From Brachypodium distachyon (lineage: Eukaryota; Streptophyta; Magnoliopsida; Poales; Poaceae), in assembly GCF_000005505.3 (NCBI RefSeq), contig NC_016135.3:18012613-18076612 (forward strand): DNA of 64,000 bases, read 5' to 3'. The notes below the pieces were generated by a model. It saw only the letters and a program-made list of their open reading frames with translations, was not told the origin of the DNA and did no database searches. Shown piece after piece: positions 27,176-40,204 of the stretch. The translations under genes were made by a program, and so were the position numbers. How positions within the stretch are numbered: position 1 is the stretch's first letter; every line of letters starts with the position of its first letter.

Positions 27176-28500
27176 GTTCTGCAAGCACAAAAAAAGGATG
27201 GAGTCAACAGATGGTTAAAGCATAGGTACAACAAAGTAAAAAAAAATAGAATTAGCATAGATAGTCAGATGCAATTAGCAGATGGTTTTTCATCAACTTA
27301 TTAAGGTATATTGATTTCAGCGTGGCATTAGCATATAGTCATCAATTTTATCTTGTGGTACGTTGCATAGTGGCCAATATTACCAGCAAGATAAAGACAG
27401 GAGTTGGTTGGTCTCTTCTCTACATCAGATATATAGCAGGAGGTAAATTATATTTTCTGATCTGGTTCCAGTGTTAGAAGCTGATTTTTGATATATTCGT
27501 ACTATGCATATTTCCTATTTTGTTCTAACAAAATATGTATATTCTGTGCTGTTAGAGTGAATAACTCAATGCAGCATCTGTGAATCAACGCACCAAATAG
27601 TTTATTTTTTATTTTTCATCCACTCAGTTGGTGATTTTGATGACTTGTTGCAGATACTTGTTATGGCGAATTGCTTTGGAATTATTTATGGTAGACAGGT
27701 CAAATTTCTTCTTTGATTTCGGGATATGACCTTTACGAGCCTCTACTCTATAGTTTGAATTCCATGCATGACACAGCTGAATATATAATGATGATTGGCA
27801 GTAATCCATGTTATCTTCTTTAGAGAGCCGAGCAAATCCTTAGAAGAACTCAATTGATGGAGCGCTGGGCTAACTGGGAGGTACACAAGCACTAAAGATG
27901 TTTTTTTTCTTCCATGTTTGTTGGTATTTTCAAGATCTAAGCTGCCAAAATCTGGTTTGATGCTATCATCTTAACTGTAAAAAACTTGCAGCGAAAAAAG
28001 GATCATACCTTATGGTTGGAGATGGATTGATTGGTGAGACGCGGGGACTGGGGGCGTGGATCGTTGCTGGAAAGCAGATGATGGATATCTCTTCCTGGGG
28101 TGGGCGAGGCGAGCGTGGCCTGAGGGAAGGAAAGTGCCTGATCGATCTCTTCCTGGGGTATTTTGGGCGGTACCTAAACTGATACGGGTTATGTATACAT
28201 GCGCGCGTCCGCTTATGGCCGCTGCCGTATTGGATTCAGTTATGTGATTATTGTATATGGCAGTTCCTGCCTGATCTAGATCGATCGGAAGAATCTGGTA
28301 GGCGAGGCGAGCGTGCCGATCGATCTCTTCCTTGGGGCACTGCTGGGCCTGCGGGGTGCTGGGCCCGATTGATCTCTTCCTTCGAGCCCTGCTGGACCTG
28401 GGGCGTGGGATCAGGCGAGGAGAGCGTGGGGCGAGGTAAGGAAAGTTTGACAGGCGACGAAATTTTTTGGTGAAGGGAACGGTCCGTACTTTTTAGACAG
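27176..28500 (-). other. 5' part of the Helitron upstream of the Ulp1-like gene
   Basis: AT-rich promoter-like DNA to about 28.0 kb, then GC-rich sequence with three diverged copies of 'gatcgatctcttcctgg...ggcgaggcg...gagcgtgg' between 28.08 and 28.45 kb. No exon was found. The promoter of the protease gene should lie here. Confidence 0.4.
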
Positions 28501-28525
28501 GTATAGATATAGATATAGATATAGA
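28501..28525. repeat. (TATAGA)n at the Helitron 5' boundary
   Basis: Four hexamer units straddle the proposed 5' end. Each copy would give a TC start preceded by A, so the exact boundary is uncertain by up to 18 bp. Confidence 0.7.
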
Positions 28526-28741
28526 AGTTTCGTGGTTCTCGGTTAACTGAAGTTTATAAAAATTTGTTCAAAGAAAAAGTGTTCTAAAATTCTTGAAAAG
28601 GGGGTTCTTTTAACATTACGGCTAACCGAATGTCGTAAAGTATACAAGTAATGCTCGACGAACCAACGAGCCATACACGACATTCAAAACCTACAAACAC
28701 TAAGAAGACGCCTGTGTTGCAAGGTTGTAACCAAAACATTA

Positions 28742-28939
28742 GGCCCCGTTTCGGCCAAAGTATTTTCACAGGAATTTCAAAGGAAATGAGTTCTACATGA
28801 CATTTTCCTATGATGTCATTTGTGTGAAGCATCCAAACTGTTGTTTTGTACAATTCTTGTGTTATGGATTCTCATATGAATCCACAATACATAACATCCA
28901 ATTTTTGTGTTTTGTATATCCTATGTTACAAAGGGGCCT
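28742..28939. mobile_element. MITE with AGGCCCC ends
   Basis: The ends are AGGCCCCGTTTCGGCC and the complement of AAGGCCCCTTTGTAACATAGG. The inside has the 'ggaatttcaaaggaa' and 'gaatccacaa' phrases common in a grass MITE family. The target duplication is not clear, so the superfamily (hAT-like or PIF-like) is open. Confidence 0.55.
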
Positions 28940-31576
28940 TGAATTATGTCTTCTCTGAAATAGGCTGGGCTTCCACCGCAAACGCACTTCTAGCCCAAGT
29001 TCAAGCTGGACCGATCCGACCTGAGATTTATATATAGCCCTGTAAAGTAACCGAGCTGCACGATCTTTTTTGCTGGAAAAAAAAAAGCTGAGCACAACAC
29101 GATCGATCACAAGTCGCGTGCACAGAACACACACAGTGGCGTCGCCTCGCTCACTCGCTGCAACTGCAAGCAACACGGCAGGCTTGTTCAAAAAAAGAAA
29201 GGAAAAACAGGGAGGGGGGGAGGGAGGGAGACGGCGAACTCGAGTGCTTTCGGACCTACTGTATGCGGCCGGCGGTTCGGGTCGGTTGTTGTTGCTGTCC
29301 CCTCTCCATGGTCGAACACGCAAGGACCCTCTCTACCAACACCGAAGCATGAGGAGGACTTTGCCCATGATGTGCCGGCAAATTAAGCTCCAGCACTGTA
29401 TGCCTACGCTGACCGGACTTTTGACCAGGAGACCAGCTGCATGCCGGCCAAAGTACGTTCAGTTCGCTCGCTGCGCAACCTCAGAGGCAGAGAAGCCTGC
29501 AGACAGGCTCAGCTCTGTTTTATGCCTGCATTGAAAGAACAGGTTGAAGATGCTCCGGCCTCTGCCACGCAGCCCAGCGCCCTGGGATCCTGACCGCGCA
29601 TCGCTCGCTCGTCTCCCGGTTTCATGGAATCATGAGCATGCAGGCCAAAGGCTTCGCACGGGCGATTGCGCATGAGCGCCAGAGAAGGTTAATTTGTGCG
29701 GAAATCAACCCGTTTACGCGGCAGGTTACCAAATCGTTCCAATTGAAGAGCTTCTAGATGCAGACCGCACCGTCCTGCACCCGCAGAGAATATTGCCGAT
29801 CGATCGAGGTTCAGATGTGGACCAGGATAAGGAGTCCGTCCAGTGATCCGGCATCGATCCATCCGTTCCCACGCTCTGCTTTTGTAAAGTGCGTGTTCAA
29901 GAGACTGGTGAGTGACGCAAGGCGCGGCAGCCGGCCGGCACGGCAGCAAGCGGGGTCTAAACTAAAGGCTAATTAAAGCGCGATGAACCCGTATGATGGA
30001 TACGATCCTCCATCTTTAGCGGCGAAGCCAGCCTAACGCATCAAGGTCTAAGCGATCATTGCCCTTTCCCCCCGCCTTTTGCCCCTCTTCCCCCTCTTTT
30101 ACACCTCCGATCAACATGGATATCATCATGGCTAGCTCTCCCTGCTGCGTCGGTCGATCCATGCATCCATTGGCGATTTAAAAAGGTCCGATCGATTACA
30201 TATCATAACTCCAAAGGTTGATTAGTTCTTAATTGGCATTGTGGAGCATGTGTAATATACATGTAAGTACGTGCTCCTCCACGGTAGGAACAGCTGTTTG
30301 TGGCCGGCCGGCCCCTTTCTATCCCCTCCCTGTTCCTGTTTCCCTCTCATCGTCGGCTAAGGGCACACCGTTACTCTCAGTCCCACCAACACAGTCGTTC
30401 TGATCACAACTTGCTTAGGCGCACTAGCTAGAGCCTAAGTCTAGTCACATCATGCTGTTACTGATCAGCTTTAATTTGCTTACCTCAAAGGTAGTTGATC
30501 GAAGAAAAACAAAACCTCGGTGATCGATGTTGCATACCCAACCATTTCAATTTTGAGTCGGTACAGAAAGAACATAGAAATGACGCTGACACCTATTAAT
30601 TTCTGTACCAACATATTAAAGTAACCTTAGTAGGAGTATACATATAACAAGGACTAGAAGAGATCTTTGCAGTGATGCAGGCTTCGTACAATTAAGTGCA
30701 GAGATGTGCATGCTGTAGCGATGCGGCCGATACGTTGTAGTACTACGTACCCGATCGATTTGGCCGACACGACGAGATTACAATAGGTCTTAAAGCGATC
30801 GAGCCTTAACTAGCTACTAGCTATAGCTTCCTGTACTTTAATTAGTGCCCGTTGCCCCGTTGATTGTTTATATGATACCAGTATCATGCAGGTCCATATG
30901 CATGCAAAAAGAAAGCTAGCGGTTGCAGTGTTGCTTTGGTCCATCGTTCGCCATTGGGTTTTAAAAATCAGTACTAGCTGCAATGCTTGGGAGGAATCAT
31001 GGCCTAAGGAAAAGCAGATGCATGGCTAACATGCAGCGATGAAAAAGGCTAGGACTGAATATATGTTATCATTTTGGTTGTTCTTTGAGATGTAGCGCTG
31101 GAATTCCGCAGTGTTGGTTTAGTCTCTCCCGAAATCATGGATGTAGGATAGGATAATGCATTAGTATATACCTTGTTGGTAATATATAATATATGAATGT
31201 TTAGTTGCGGTTGCTGAACTTGTTTTACAATCAGCATTAAGAAATTTGGCACGTACCGAATTGAATATATCAAAGTCGGTTATCCTAGTAGACAGAATCC
31301 GGTTAGCAATTATCGTGATTAACAATAATGTCAATTAAAAAAAGGAGCTCTCCTATTAATTGCAACGATCAGTAAGTGCATAGTATTTTCAAAATTTGAC
31401 CACTGCTTGGACCAAGCTAATAAGCACTTGGGGCACCCAACAAGTGCCTACCACGACCATCAACAGTACAGTTCAGCGGCCATGATATGTACAATAGTGT
31501 ATATGTGATATGTCAATCTCGGTGGCTAGAGTAGATCAGTTTGACAGCCAACCCAAATACACTTTCAGCGTGATGT
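28940..31576. other. Intergenic DNA, low copy looking, no gene
   Basis: Mixed composition with many ATCGATC words and no transposon ends that I recognise. Frames at 29.07-29.5 kb and 29.7-29.98 kb lack family resemblance. It may hold distal regulatory sequence of the gene at 32 kb, which cannot be shown from sequence alone. Confidence 0.4.
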
Positions 31577-31584
31577 TATATATA
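31577..31584 (+). promoter_or_regulatory. Candidate TATA box
   Basis: TATATATA about 440 bp upstream of the start codon of the two-exon gene at 32028. The distance would need a long leader, so this is only a candidate. Confidence 0.3.
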
Positions 31585-32027
31585 CCCCATCAAATCTTCA
31601 GCTTCATTTCCCCCACCGTACAGTACATATGCTTGATCTGTTGGGCCCTTCGTGTCCCGTAGTTAAGTCTATGAAGGGGTCCCTCAGAAAAGCCTTCGTC
31701 GCTGGGTCATGCACATGCCCGCAGCCTTATTCATTCCCTCCAGAGAACTTTGACATGGCTCCGGTGAGCACAGCAGCACAACCCAAAGGCAACATGACCA
31801 AACTGCCCCCTTCGTCCTGGCCCTCTTAACTCTCAAGGCCTTAACTAACCCCGGACTAGCAGCACATACCTCCACGACATGGATGCTCTCTCTCGCAGTC
31901 GCAGAGTCGTAGGAATGTGACAGACCAGATGTGACCTCAGTCCCCTTTGACACTTGATCCCTGTTGTCTTCTCACCACCGCGCGCGCCAGCCCAGAGATG
32001 TTTCTCCACTCCCTCTTGCTGCAAAAC

Positions 32028-32900
32028 ATGGCCAAGAACACACCGCAAGCAACCGAAGCAAGGTACTCCTTTACTTGCATTTCAGTACTAGCTTCGATCA
32101 CCCGTTGGTGCAATTGTGAATTTCGTACGTGTCGGGGGTGACAAAGATGCTGCTGTTGATGCAGATCGAAAGATGGCGGCACGGCGAAAGCGAGAGGCCT
32201 GTCGAAGAAGTCCCCGTGGTACCAGCGCGCGGTGGAGCTGCTGCTCCTGATCTGGAAGCAGCCAGCGACGGGGGCAAGTGCTACGACCACGAAGGCGGCC
32301 GCGGCGGCGGGGGTATCGTCGTCATCGGGAACAAACGGCAAGGCGGGGGGCAAGCTGCGCAAGTCGTCGTCGCTGAACGTGGCGGCGTCCTTCACGCGCG
32401 TGTGCCTCTGCGCGCCCATCTCCTCCTACAACGAGCAGTCGCTCTACTTCCAGGCCGGGGGGGACGCGGCCGCCCCGCGCCGCAGCTACAGCTACCCGCG
32501 CGCGTCCTCAGCGTCGGCATCGGCGTCCGGGTGCAACAGTAACAACAGCCCGCTCGTGGCCCCGCCGCCGCGCGCCGAGCCGCAGAGGGAGAAGACGGCA
32601 GCGGGCGCAGCGAGGCTGCAGCGGCCGGTGTTCAGGGGCAAGTCGCTGACGGACGACATCCTGATGCGGCGGTTCGTGGTGGACGAGGGCGCGACCAGGA
32701 GGCGGAACGAGATGGACGTCATCCGCCGGCGCCACGCGGCGGCCGCCAAGAGGCGGCGGCTCGGGCCCAGCCCGCTCCGCCGGATGGCCCTGCCGGAGTC
32801 GGAGGCCGAGGCCGAAGAAGAGGTGGCGGCACCGGAGACGCAACCGAAGAGGAAAGGAAACGGACAGAGCCTCTCGTCAGCAGTAGCGTTGCTAGCGTAG
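32028..32900 (+). CDS. Plant-specific basic protein (SKKSPWYQRAVE family)
   Basis: Two exons, 32028-32062 and 32165-32900, joined in phase by a 102-bp GT-AG intron, give 256 residues starting MAKNTPQATEA. The N-terminal motif GLSKKSPWYQRAVELLLLIW is followed by KLRKSSSLNVAASFTRVCLC and the conserved central motif FRGKSLTDDILMRRFVV. Next comes a basic stretch (RRRNEMDVIRRRHAAAAKRR) and the closing motif LGPSPLRRMALPE. I recognise this as a small plant family of unknown function; Arabidopsis relatives include At1g15010 and At2g01300, from memory. The arginine/lysine clusters suggest a nuclear location, which is an inference. GC content is very high in exon 2. Without the first exon the frame upstream runs into a stop, which is why the intron is needed. 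Confidence 0.85.
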
Positions 32901-34387
32901 CGTGGCAGCCTGGCAGGAGAGCGTGAAACTTCTTCTTCTTCTTCCCCCACCGTGTTGCTTTCGCTCACTCGCTCTGCCCTTACAGCAATTACCTTTGTCG
33001 TTTCCGCGTTCTCTTCTCGCCGTGGAGTGCAGCTTGTCCATGTCCCGCTTGAGAACAAATTCTGGAGCAGCCAGCTAGCGATTCACCACGCGGGTTCTTC
33101 TGGCTGCTACGTCACCCGATCACCCCGCGGCGCCTGGGCGAAACTCTGTGTGGCCCACGAACGAACGAACGAACGAACGAACGAACTTGCAACCGACGCA
33201 ACGGCTAGCGCCAGCGCGGGGCCCGCGTGACGGCGGCGAGTGCTTTGGCAGGGCAATTAATCCGGTCCGTTCAAAATCGTTGTGAATGCAGGCATGCCGC
33301 GCGTGTCGTATGATCCGGTAGTACGAAGCATGAAAGGATAAATACGAGACGAACCCTGCCTACCGTTGGGTACCGTTGCAGCCTGCTTCGCTCGCCGGTA
33401 CGCGCTGCCTAAATTGAAGAGAACAAACGTTCGGAATTAAACAGTGCCGGTGGATGCCGAGCGAACCCGTCTCAGCTCATGCAATGCGCACAGCTCCGCA
33501 AAGACGCGCACGCACGTCAAATGAGAAGACCATTTCGAGAGGTGATCGGCCACGATTGGGTAGCAAAGAGTGGCGGATCGTATGCTGGACCGCCGAAATG
33601 CTTGCTAACCACTGCTGCCGTGCTGTTTATTGGAAAGGTTCGGCCGTCTCAATCACCACATGAAAAGTTATAACAATATGTCCTTCTTTTGGGTACGGTT
33701 CGACAGACGATGGCTGGAATATCAATCACGAGCAAACGGCCCTGCGGGAAAGCAAGAACTACATGCAAATAACATACTCCCTATTTCCCTAACCTGCAGG
33801 TCTAATCTACGTCCCTAAACTAAACAAAAGGTTTGCAGTACAAGTAGGCGTGCATGATTGATGTTCCCCTTCTTTTGGGCTGGAAAAGCAAAAGAAGCTA
33901 GTGTCTCCCGAGCTCTGAATAGTGTGACTGTGTGCAGAGAAGTTGTAGAACGGAGTAGCAAAGCTACCACGCAGCAGCGCCGGCGCGGGCTCACATGCTT
34001 TGCGTCCAGCCTTGACGTTTCTCGCCTAGACTGGGCCCTAGCTCCCGGCGTTTTCTTTTGGGAATTAGAAGAGGTGCTAGATTTTTATAATGTGGGCCCT
34101 CTGCTGGGTATAACATGCCCGTGGGCTTTTTTGTAGCCCGGGAATCGGGGGCGGCTCTCTGCGGCCGCTGCTGGACAAATCTCATTTGGCGTCTGCAGCC
34201 ACGGGTTAACAAATCTCATACATTTGGCTAAAAAAAAACAAACAAATCTCATACATTGGCTCAAAAAAACAAAAAACAAATCTCACACCTTCAATTAAAA
34301 AAACAAAAACAAATCTCGTACTACGCACTACCTTCGGTTCTCATTTTTCCGCGGGAAGTGCTGTTTTTCTTGGCGATCTGCGAGAGA
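32901..34387. other. Intergenic DNA downstream of the two-exon gene
   Basis: The first part is probably 3' UTR. A tetranucleotide repeat lies at 33157-33187 and A-rich near-repeats of 'caaatctcatac' at 34.21-34.32 kb. No gene was recognised. Confidence 0.4.
33157..33187. repeat. (ACGA)n microsatellite
   Basis: About seven perfect tetranucleotide units downstream of the gene at 32 kb. Confidence 0.85.
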
Positions 34388-34708
34388 TGCTTGTTTTATT
34401 TTTTCCACCCGCCCGTCAACATGACAGCCGCATTCCATTCAAAAGCACGAACAGAACACAAAGTCTTTACAAGGAATTAAACAGAAATAAAGCAGTATTA
34501 CTCTACAGGTCTCTTACGAAAGCAGTAAAAAGACAGAAAATAAGGAAACATCTCCCCGCGCTGAACTTATCAGCAGGTGCCCAGATCCTTGTGACCCGAC
34601 TCAAAACGTTACAGAGAGTATCACAGAAACTGCCTATCAAGAGAAATTTCCCCCGCACATTGCCCAGCCCCCTGTCTTAATGTCGTTTTTGCACCTATTT
34701 TGTGTTCT

Positions 34709-37700
34709 TCAGCCCCCAAGTTCTGGTCCATTGTCTTCAATCATCCTCGTCCCTCCGTTCGTTTCATCACCATCATGTACGCCCAGCGCCACTCGCTGCA
34801 GCAGAGTCGCGCCCTCTAGGAGTATGTCCTTGTCAGGTTGCTTGTGAAGACCTGCCCAATATTTGATAAAAGCACATGCATGCCAAATAAGATCTACAGG
34901 GTGTTTAATCCATTTGTTTTCAAAACAAGCATTGTTATGGCATTTCCAGATTGCCCAACAAATTGCTGCAACCCCAGCCACCTGCACATCTCATCTGTAC
35001 TAACACAAACATGCCGGGGCAGCCACCAAAAAACTTGAGAGAAGCAACTTGGTGTCATCCTGGCACCAATCATTAAACCAACTATATTCCAAACATAGCT
35101 AGCAGCTGTGCAGCGAATAAACAGATGATGAATGGTTTCCTCCTGGGAGCAAAACCGACATTTATAATCACCTTCTCATTTCCTTTTTTTTTTCATATTA
35201 TCTTTGGTTGCAATGGCATCATGCCAGATCAACCACATCCAAATCTTAATCTTAAGAGGAATCTTAGTTTTCCACAAGTGTTTAAAGGAACGATCAGGCC
35301 CCCAATTAGTTAGGTGTGTATACATACTTTTCACAGAAAATGTGCCTGCCTTGGTCCACCTCCACTTGGGATAATCAATGTCAGCATTGGGGCCCCATTG
35401 GAACAGCAAGTCATGTAACTTCCTAAGCTGCTCCTGCAAGGAGCAATCTAACCAACGCCTAAAACGAAAATTCCATCTCCTATTATGCATGTAATGAACT
35501 GATTCTTGATCTTCACAGATCCTGAACAAATCAGGGAATAAATTTTGAAGGGGTTGGTCATTTATCCAGCAGTCTCTCCAAAAGTCTGTAGCTCTCCCAT
35601 TCCCAGCAACCATAGTCCTCCCCTTGAGATATAATTCTCTAACTTTCATCAGATTTTTCCACAAAGGAGAATCATGAGAACTGGTCTGCAAGTTCCTTAT
35701 ACTGCCCTCAATTCCATATTTACTTCTAACTAACTGTTGCCACATCCCACTACCAGCCTCGAATCTCCACCACCACTTACATAGTAAACTGACATTCAAA
35801 GTTCTCAGGTTTTTAACCCCCAAACCTCCCTTTCTCTTAGGTCTGCAAATGAGTTTCCATTTGACCAAATGATATTTTTTCCTCTGTTGACCCCCTTGCC
35901 ACATGAACTTCCTTCTAGGCTTATCCAATTTCTCAATCACTGTCAGAGGTAACAAATACATGGACATGTGATATATAGGAGTGCTAGTCAAACAAGAATT
36001 TATTAAAGTAGTTCTCCCCCCAATAGATAAACATCCTCCCTTCCAACCGTCCAATCTTTTTTGAATTTTGTCAACCAACATGTTTAGATCAGCCACATAA
36101 ATTTTAGATCCACTCACAGGAACACCCAAGTATTTCAACGGCCAACTCCCAGCCTGACAACCAAACATATTAGTATAGAATTGCAACTTCACATCATCCT
36201 GTTGCACCATCAACACCTCACTTTTCTGAAAATTGATCTTTAAGTCTGACATCTGTTCAAACAGATATAACAGAAGCTTCACATTCCTGACCTATTCCAC
36301 ATCTTCTTCAACCATAATAATAGTATCGTCTGCATACTGTAATAGTGCCACCCCTCCATCAACAACACTAGAAGCCAAGCCCACAAACATATTGTTTGCT
36401 TGTGCCTCACGAAACATGACCGCCAAACAATCAGCTGCCACATTGAACAAACAAGGTGACAAGGGATCACCTTGTCTAACTCCTTTAAAACTGCCAAAGT
36501 AAGGACCATCTTTACCATTGAATTTGACACTCAAAGTCCTTCCCGTCACCACTGATTTAAACCATCTGCACCATTTGTCAGAGAAGCCCCTAGCTCTTAG
36601 ACACTTGAATAAGAAGATCCAATTAACTTTATCATACGCCTTCTCGAAGTCTAATTTCAGAATCAATCCTTGTTTCTTTTTCAGCCTAGTTTCATGTAAG
36701 ATTTCATGTAAGGAGACAATCCCATCCATATTGTTCCTGCCCTTGATAAAAGCATTTTGGCAACTATCAATCAGCTTATCCATCACTGGAACCACTCTTA
36801 AAGTCATTGTCTTAGTAACCATTTTCAGAAGGATGGGCAGCAAACAAATTGGCCTATATTTCTGAATTATATTGGCATCACTGCCTTTTGGTAGCAAAGA
36901 GATATTACCATAATTGATTCTGGAAAGATCTGTTTTATGAGCATGGAAATCATGAAACATATTCATGATGTCATGTTTGAAAAAATCCCAACAATGTTGG
37001 AAGAATTCAACTGGGAATCCATCAGGTCCAGCTGCCTTGTTGCAAGCCATGGAAAAAACAACCTTCTTGATTTCAGCTTCTTCAAATTTTCTATCAAGAT
37101 CAGCAGATTCAGCGGCAGATAATTTCTGGCTGTCACTCCAAATATCATCTCTCAAAAACAAATTGCAGTTGTTATCATTGCTGAAAAGCCCCTTATAATA
37201 TTCAGTAGCATGTTTCACTAACAGTTTTGTACCCTTTATCTCCACATCACCATCGTGCAACTGAGAAATGATGTGTTTCCTTCTTCGTCCATTAGCAATC
37301 TTATGGAAATAAGATGTGTTGTTATCTCCCTGTAACAACCATTGCTCACTTGATCTCTTGTTCCAATACACTTCTTCTTCATCATACATACCAAACAAAC
37401 TGTACTTGCAGCTCAATCCTGTGAGCAAGTTGCACATTTGATAATTTAGTTTCCTCCTCTAAAGCTTCCAGAACAGCCAATTCAGCCAAAATGTCCTTTT
37501 TCTTGGCCTTGATCAGGCCCCTCCTATTAACCCCCTAGCCTTTTAGTTTTTTCTTCACTTTTTTTTGTTTCTGCACAATGACATCTAAGAAATCTCTTGC
37601 CACTACAGGCTCTCTCCAGATTTCAGCAACCATGTCCAAAAAACCTTCTTCCTTGAACCAAGCCAACTCAAATCTGAAACCTCTAGGTGCTCTATCTAAA

Positions 37701-38398
37701 ACTTGATGTGTGTCAAACAACAGAGGACAATGATCAGACATAGTTCTAGATTTTTCTGAGAGAGGTTAGGGGGAACAAATCCTCCCACTTCCCATTATTC
37801 AAAGCTCTGTCCAACCTTTCCAAAGTGGGATTGTCCTGCTGATTAGACCATGTATATTTTCCACCATTCAGAGGCAATTCCCTCAGTTCATGAGACTGAA
37901 TAATAGAGTTAAAAGTTCTGGAATGTCTCCCCAAATTAACATTTTTATTTTTATCACCCATCTCCCTTATCAAATTAAAATCCCCCCAATCAACATGGAG
38001 AGAGTTTGTTCTTCACACAACTGGGCCAACTGAACTAAAAAATCCTCCTTGTTTTCCTCCTACGCAGCTCCATAGACAAAAACCAAAAACAGTTCCATTT
38101 TCTCTTGCAAATCCTCCACATGAATTTTGATATGGAATTTACCCTTAGAAATTCCTAAAGAGTTAAATCTCCAAGAACTAATCCCACCAAGGATACCACC
38201 TGATTTCCCCACAGAAGGCAACCAATGCCACTGGAATTTTCCTTGCCAATCTAACTTCCTCAAAAATTTGTCTGAAAAGTCTCTCTTCATTGTTTCCTGA
38301 ATCCCAACAAAATCTACCTGATAATCCTGCAACAACTCTGAAAGGTGGAAACTAATCCCAGATTTCCCTAACCCCCTACAATTCCACAGGAGCCCCAA
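34709..38398 (-). pseudogene. LINE ORF2: endonuclease, reverse transcriptase, zinc-finger end
   Basis: The endonuclease begins at 38398 with LLWNCRGLGKSGISFHL and is interrupted by stops at about 38060 and 37746. Its later motifs (YTWSNQQDNPTLERLDR and SDHCPLLFD) are present. The reverse transcriptase runs 37437-36292, with motif A (LKLDFEKAYDKVNW), motif B (FKGVRQGDPLSPCLFN) and motif C (LQYADDTIIM). A stop at 36292 then breaks the frame. From 36282 to 35176 it continues with the thumb region (LGVPVSG, LDGWKGGCLSIGGR) and the zf-RVT domain (WTKAGTFSVKSMYTHL). A last piece follows at 34987-34709 (ICWAIWKCHNNACFENK). An intact protein would nick target DNA and copy the element's RNA. At least five breaks are visible. 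Confidence 0.85.
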
Positions 38399-38479
38399 TC
38401 ATGAAAATCTGTCAGGTGGATTACGCACCCTAGGACCATCTATTAGCAACTCATGCGATAGATAACAGACATCTTTTTA

Positions 38480-40204
38480 CCAGCGGAGTTTCTTTTATCT
38501 CCTTTCTTTTTAACAGATCCAGCTACTCCAGCTTTCCTTGCTAATTTACCAGCCTGTTTGGTTTTCCTAGAAACCACAGGTGTAAAACCCTCCTCACCAG
38601 AACACCCCCCCCCCCCCAATCTAATAAAGCTACACCAGACTCAGAAGGGGCCAACTCATGGTCCTCCTGTGTTATATCCCTACTATAAGTTCACATCAAC
38701 ATGAGACATAGGGAAACTTGCCAAATCAATCCCCATCTCTAAAGATTTATGACATATAACCTCATCATCCAAAACAGAAAAAGAATTATGGCTATTAAGA
38801 TTTGTACCTGAGAAGTCAGAAGATGCCTTGGCCTTTTGAGCTTTTTGCATAATTGGAATATGAAAATCTCACTTAGCTTGGATCCTAGCACTTTGACGAA
38901 TTGGCCTTACAATAGCTTGCTGGCCTCCCATAACCTTGTCTTCTAGAGCCAGAAAAACTGATCCCATCTCCTGGTTGGTAGGTACTGACAAAACTTCAGA
39001 ATTGGCAATGACACCCTCTCTGCTTAGCTGATGCCATTGAGCCTCTGCTATAGAATCAGCTCCAACCTCAATACAAGCCTCAGTAATTTCGGCTGTACTG
39101 TCCCTGCCCACATGCACCCAGCAAACCTAATCCTTCTCCCCAGAAACAGCCACATTCTCTACCTCAGATAATAGGGAAGGAGCTTGCTGTGATGAGAGTG
39201 GATTAGACCACCAAGTAAAAGGAACAAAACCAGATTTCAGCAGAGAAATTATAGACCGTGAAAATGGAATGTCTTCCCCCTGCAAAGACAGTCTAGACAA
39301 CCAGTGAAACACAGGGCCATGAACTTGCTTAGAGAGAAGAATCTGACAATTGTAATGACACTTGACCAACCCAGTCATAGCTGTGGAGCAATCACCAATC
39401 TCAGGATTCCCATATCCAAGGTTCTGCACTCTCTGATTCAAAGATAGCACATCATCATCCTGAATCTCAAAATCACTATCACTAGAAATCTCTTCACTTT
39501 CAGTAACATGATTTTTGCCTTTCCCCACTAGATCAAGAACCTGTGCCACTGAGGCTGAAGTGTGGTAAGTATTCTGATAACTTGCTCTACCATCCTTCAT
39601 GAAACCAGATGGTGGTATCTCAGATCCAGAATTCCCAGCAGTTTTCTATTTCTTAAACTGACTTTGGCCATCAACATTCCCATGCCCCTCATTATCAACC
39701 CCCACTATAGTTCCAGTACCATTTTTCTCAGCAGCAGGTTTGAAGATCTCCCTTGTAAACTCAAATTTCATAGAACTCATCCCCAATCATTCCCTCAGCC
39801 ACAGTAGGAACTAGAGTGACATCCCTACACTTGATCTGCATCCTCACATAATCAATGTTCTGCAAGCTTCTCTTGTCCACCTCAGTAACCACACCAACAA
39901 GACTGCCAACATAAGCTGCAGTGATCAGATTTCTGTTATCCCAGGGAATATTGCCTACTTAAAACCAAGCCCTTTGAGCTTTTCCTTTTGCACCAATCTT
40001 AGGTCTCCATTTTCCCACTTTGATCATAACCTCTGTGTTAGTGATCATCCCAATCTTGGGGAACCGGGTACAATCATTCAAGAACTTCTCATTGGGAAAT
40101 CTCATCAAGAACTGATCCTCCCGAAGAACCCTAGCATTCCAAGACCACTTAGAGCTTTTACCAGCAAGCACTCTGAATGAGTGAATCAATTTATTTTTCT
40201 CCAT
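38480..40204 (-). pseudogene. LINE ORF1-like region (DUF4283 type)
   Basis: It starts at 40204 (MEKNKLIHSFRVLAGKSSKW), with RFPNEKFLNDCTRF and KWRPKIGAKGKAQRAWF typical of the nucleic-acid-binding DUF4283 domain of plant LINEs and related proteins. A stop after AWF at 39959 is followed by readable continuation (VGNIPWDNRNLITAAYVG). Weaker acidic and serine-rich segments lie at 39600-39127 and 39117-38869. It normally packages the element's RNA. It is broken here by several stops. Confidence 0.65.

Larger units (their letters stand above)
20240..28507 (-). mobile_element. Candidate 8.3-kb Helitron carrying a Ulp1-like gene
   Basis: The minus-strand 3' end is CTGG (20243-20240) followed by host T. 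Twelve bases inside is the hairpin CCGTGGCAACGCACGG, typical of grass Helitron termini. The 5' end candidate at 28507 starts TCTATACCTGTCTAAAAAG and is preceded by host A, as expected for insertion into AT. Inside, on the same strand, are a Ulp1-like protease gene (24000-27175) and a truncated Helitron N-terminal coding region (21444-23540). No helicase and no HUH Rep motif were found, so the element cannot move alone. The GC-rich 5' part has dispersed repeats of a 'gatcgatctcttcct' phrase. One of these recurs at 23.93 kb, so nesting of two elements is possible. Confidence 0.6.
34388..40204 (-). mobile_element. L1-type LINE retrotransposon, decayed
   Basis: The element is read on the minus strand. 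From 40204 leftwards come an ORF1-like region, an AP-type endonuclease, a reverse transcriptase with the YADD motif, a zinc-finger C-terminal domain and a 3' UTR. It ends in an A-rich tail (GAAAAAATAAAACAAG) near 34388-34402. In-frame stops and frameshifts break every part, so it is not active. The 5' end is not fixed, and no convincing target duplication was found. Confidence 0.85.

Noticed and set aside
32129..32542. 137-codon plus-strand frame at the start of the gene at 32 kb
   Set aside because: It is in a different frame from the conserved SKKSPWYQRAVE motif; the two-exon model explains the region.
38607..38620. C-rich run inside the LINE
   Set aside because: It is a simple homopolymer with no sign of function; it may also be a sequencing length artefact.
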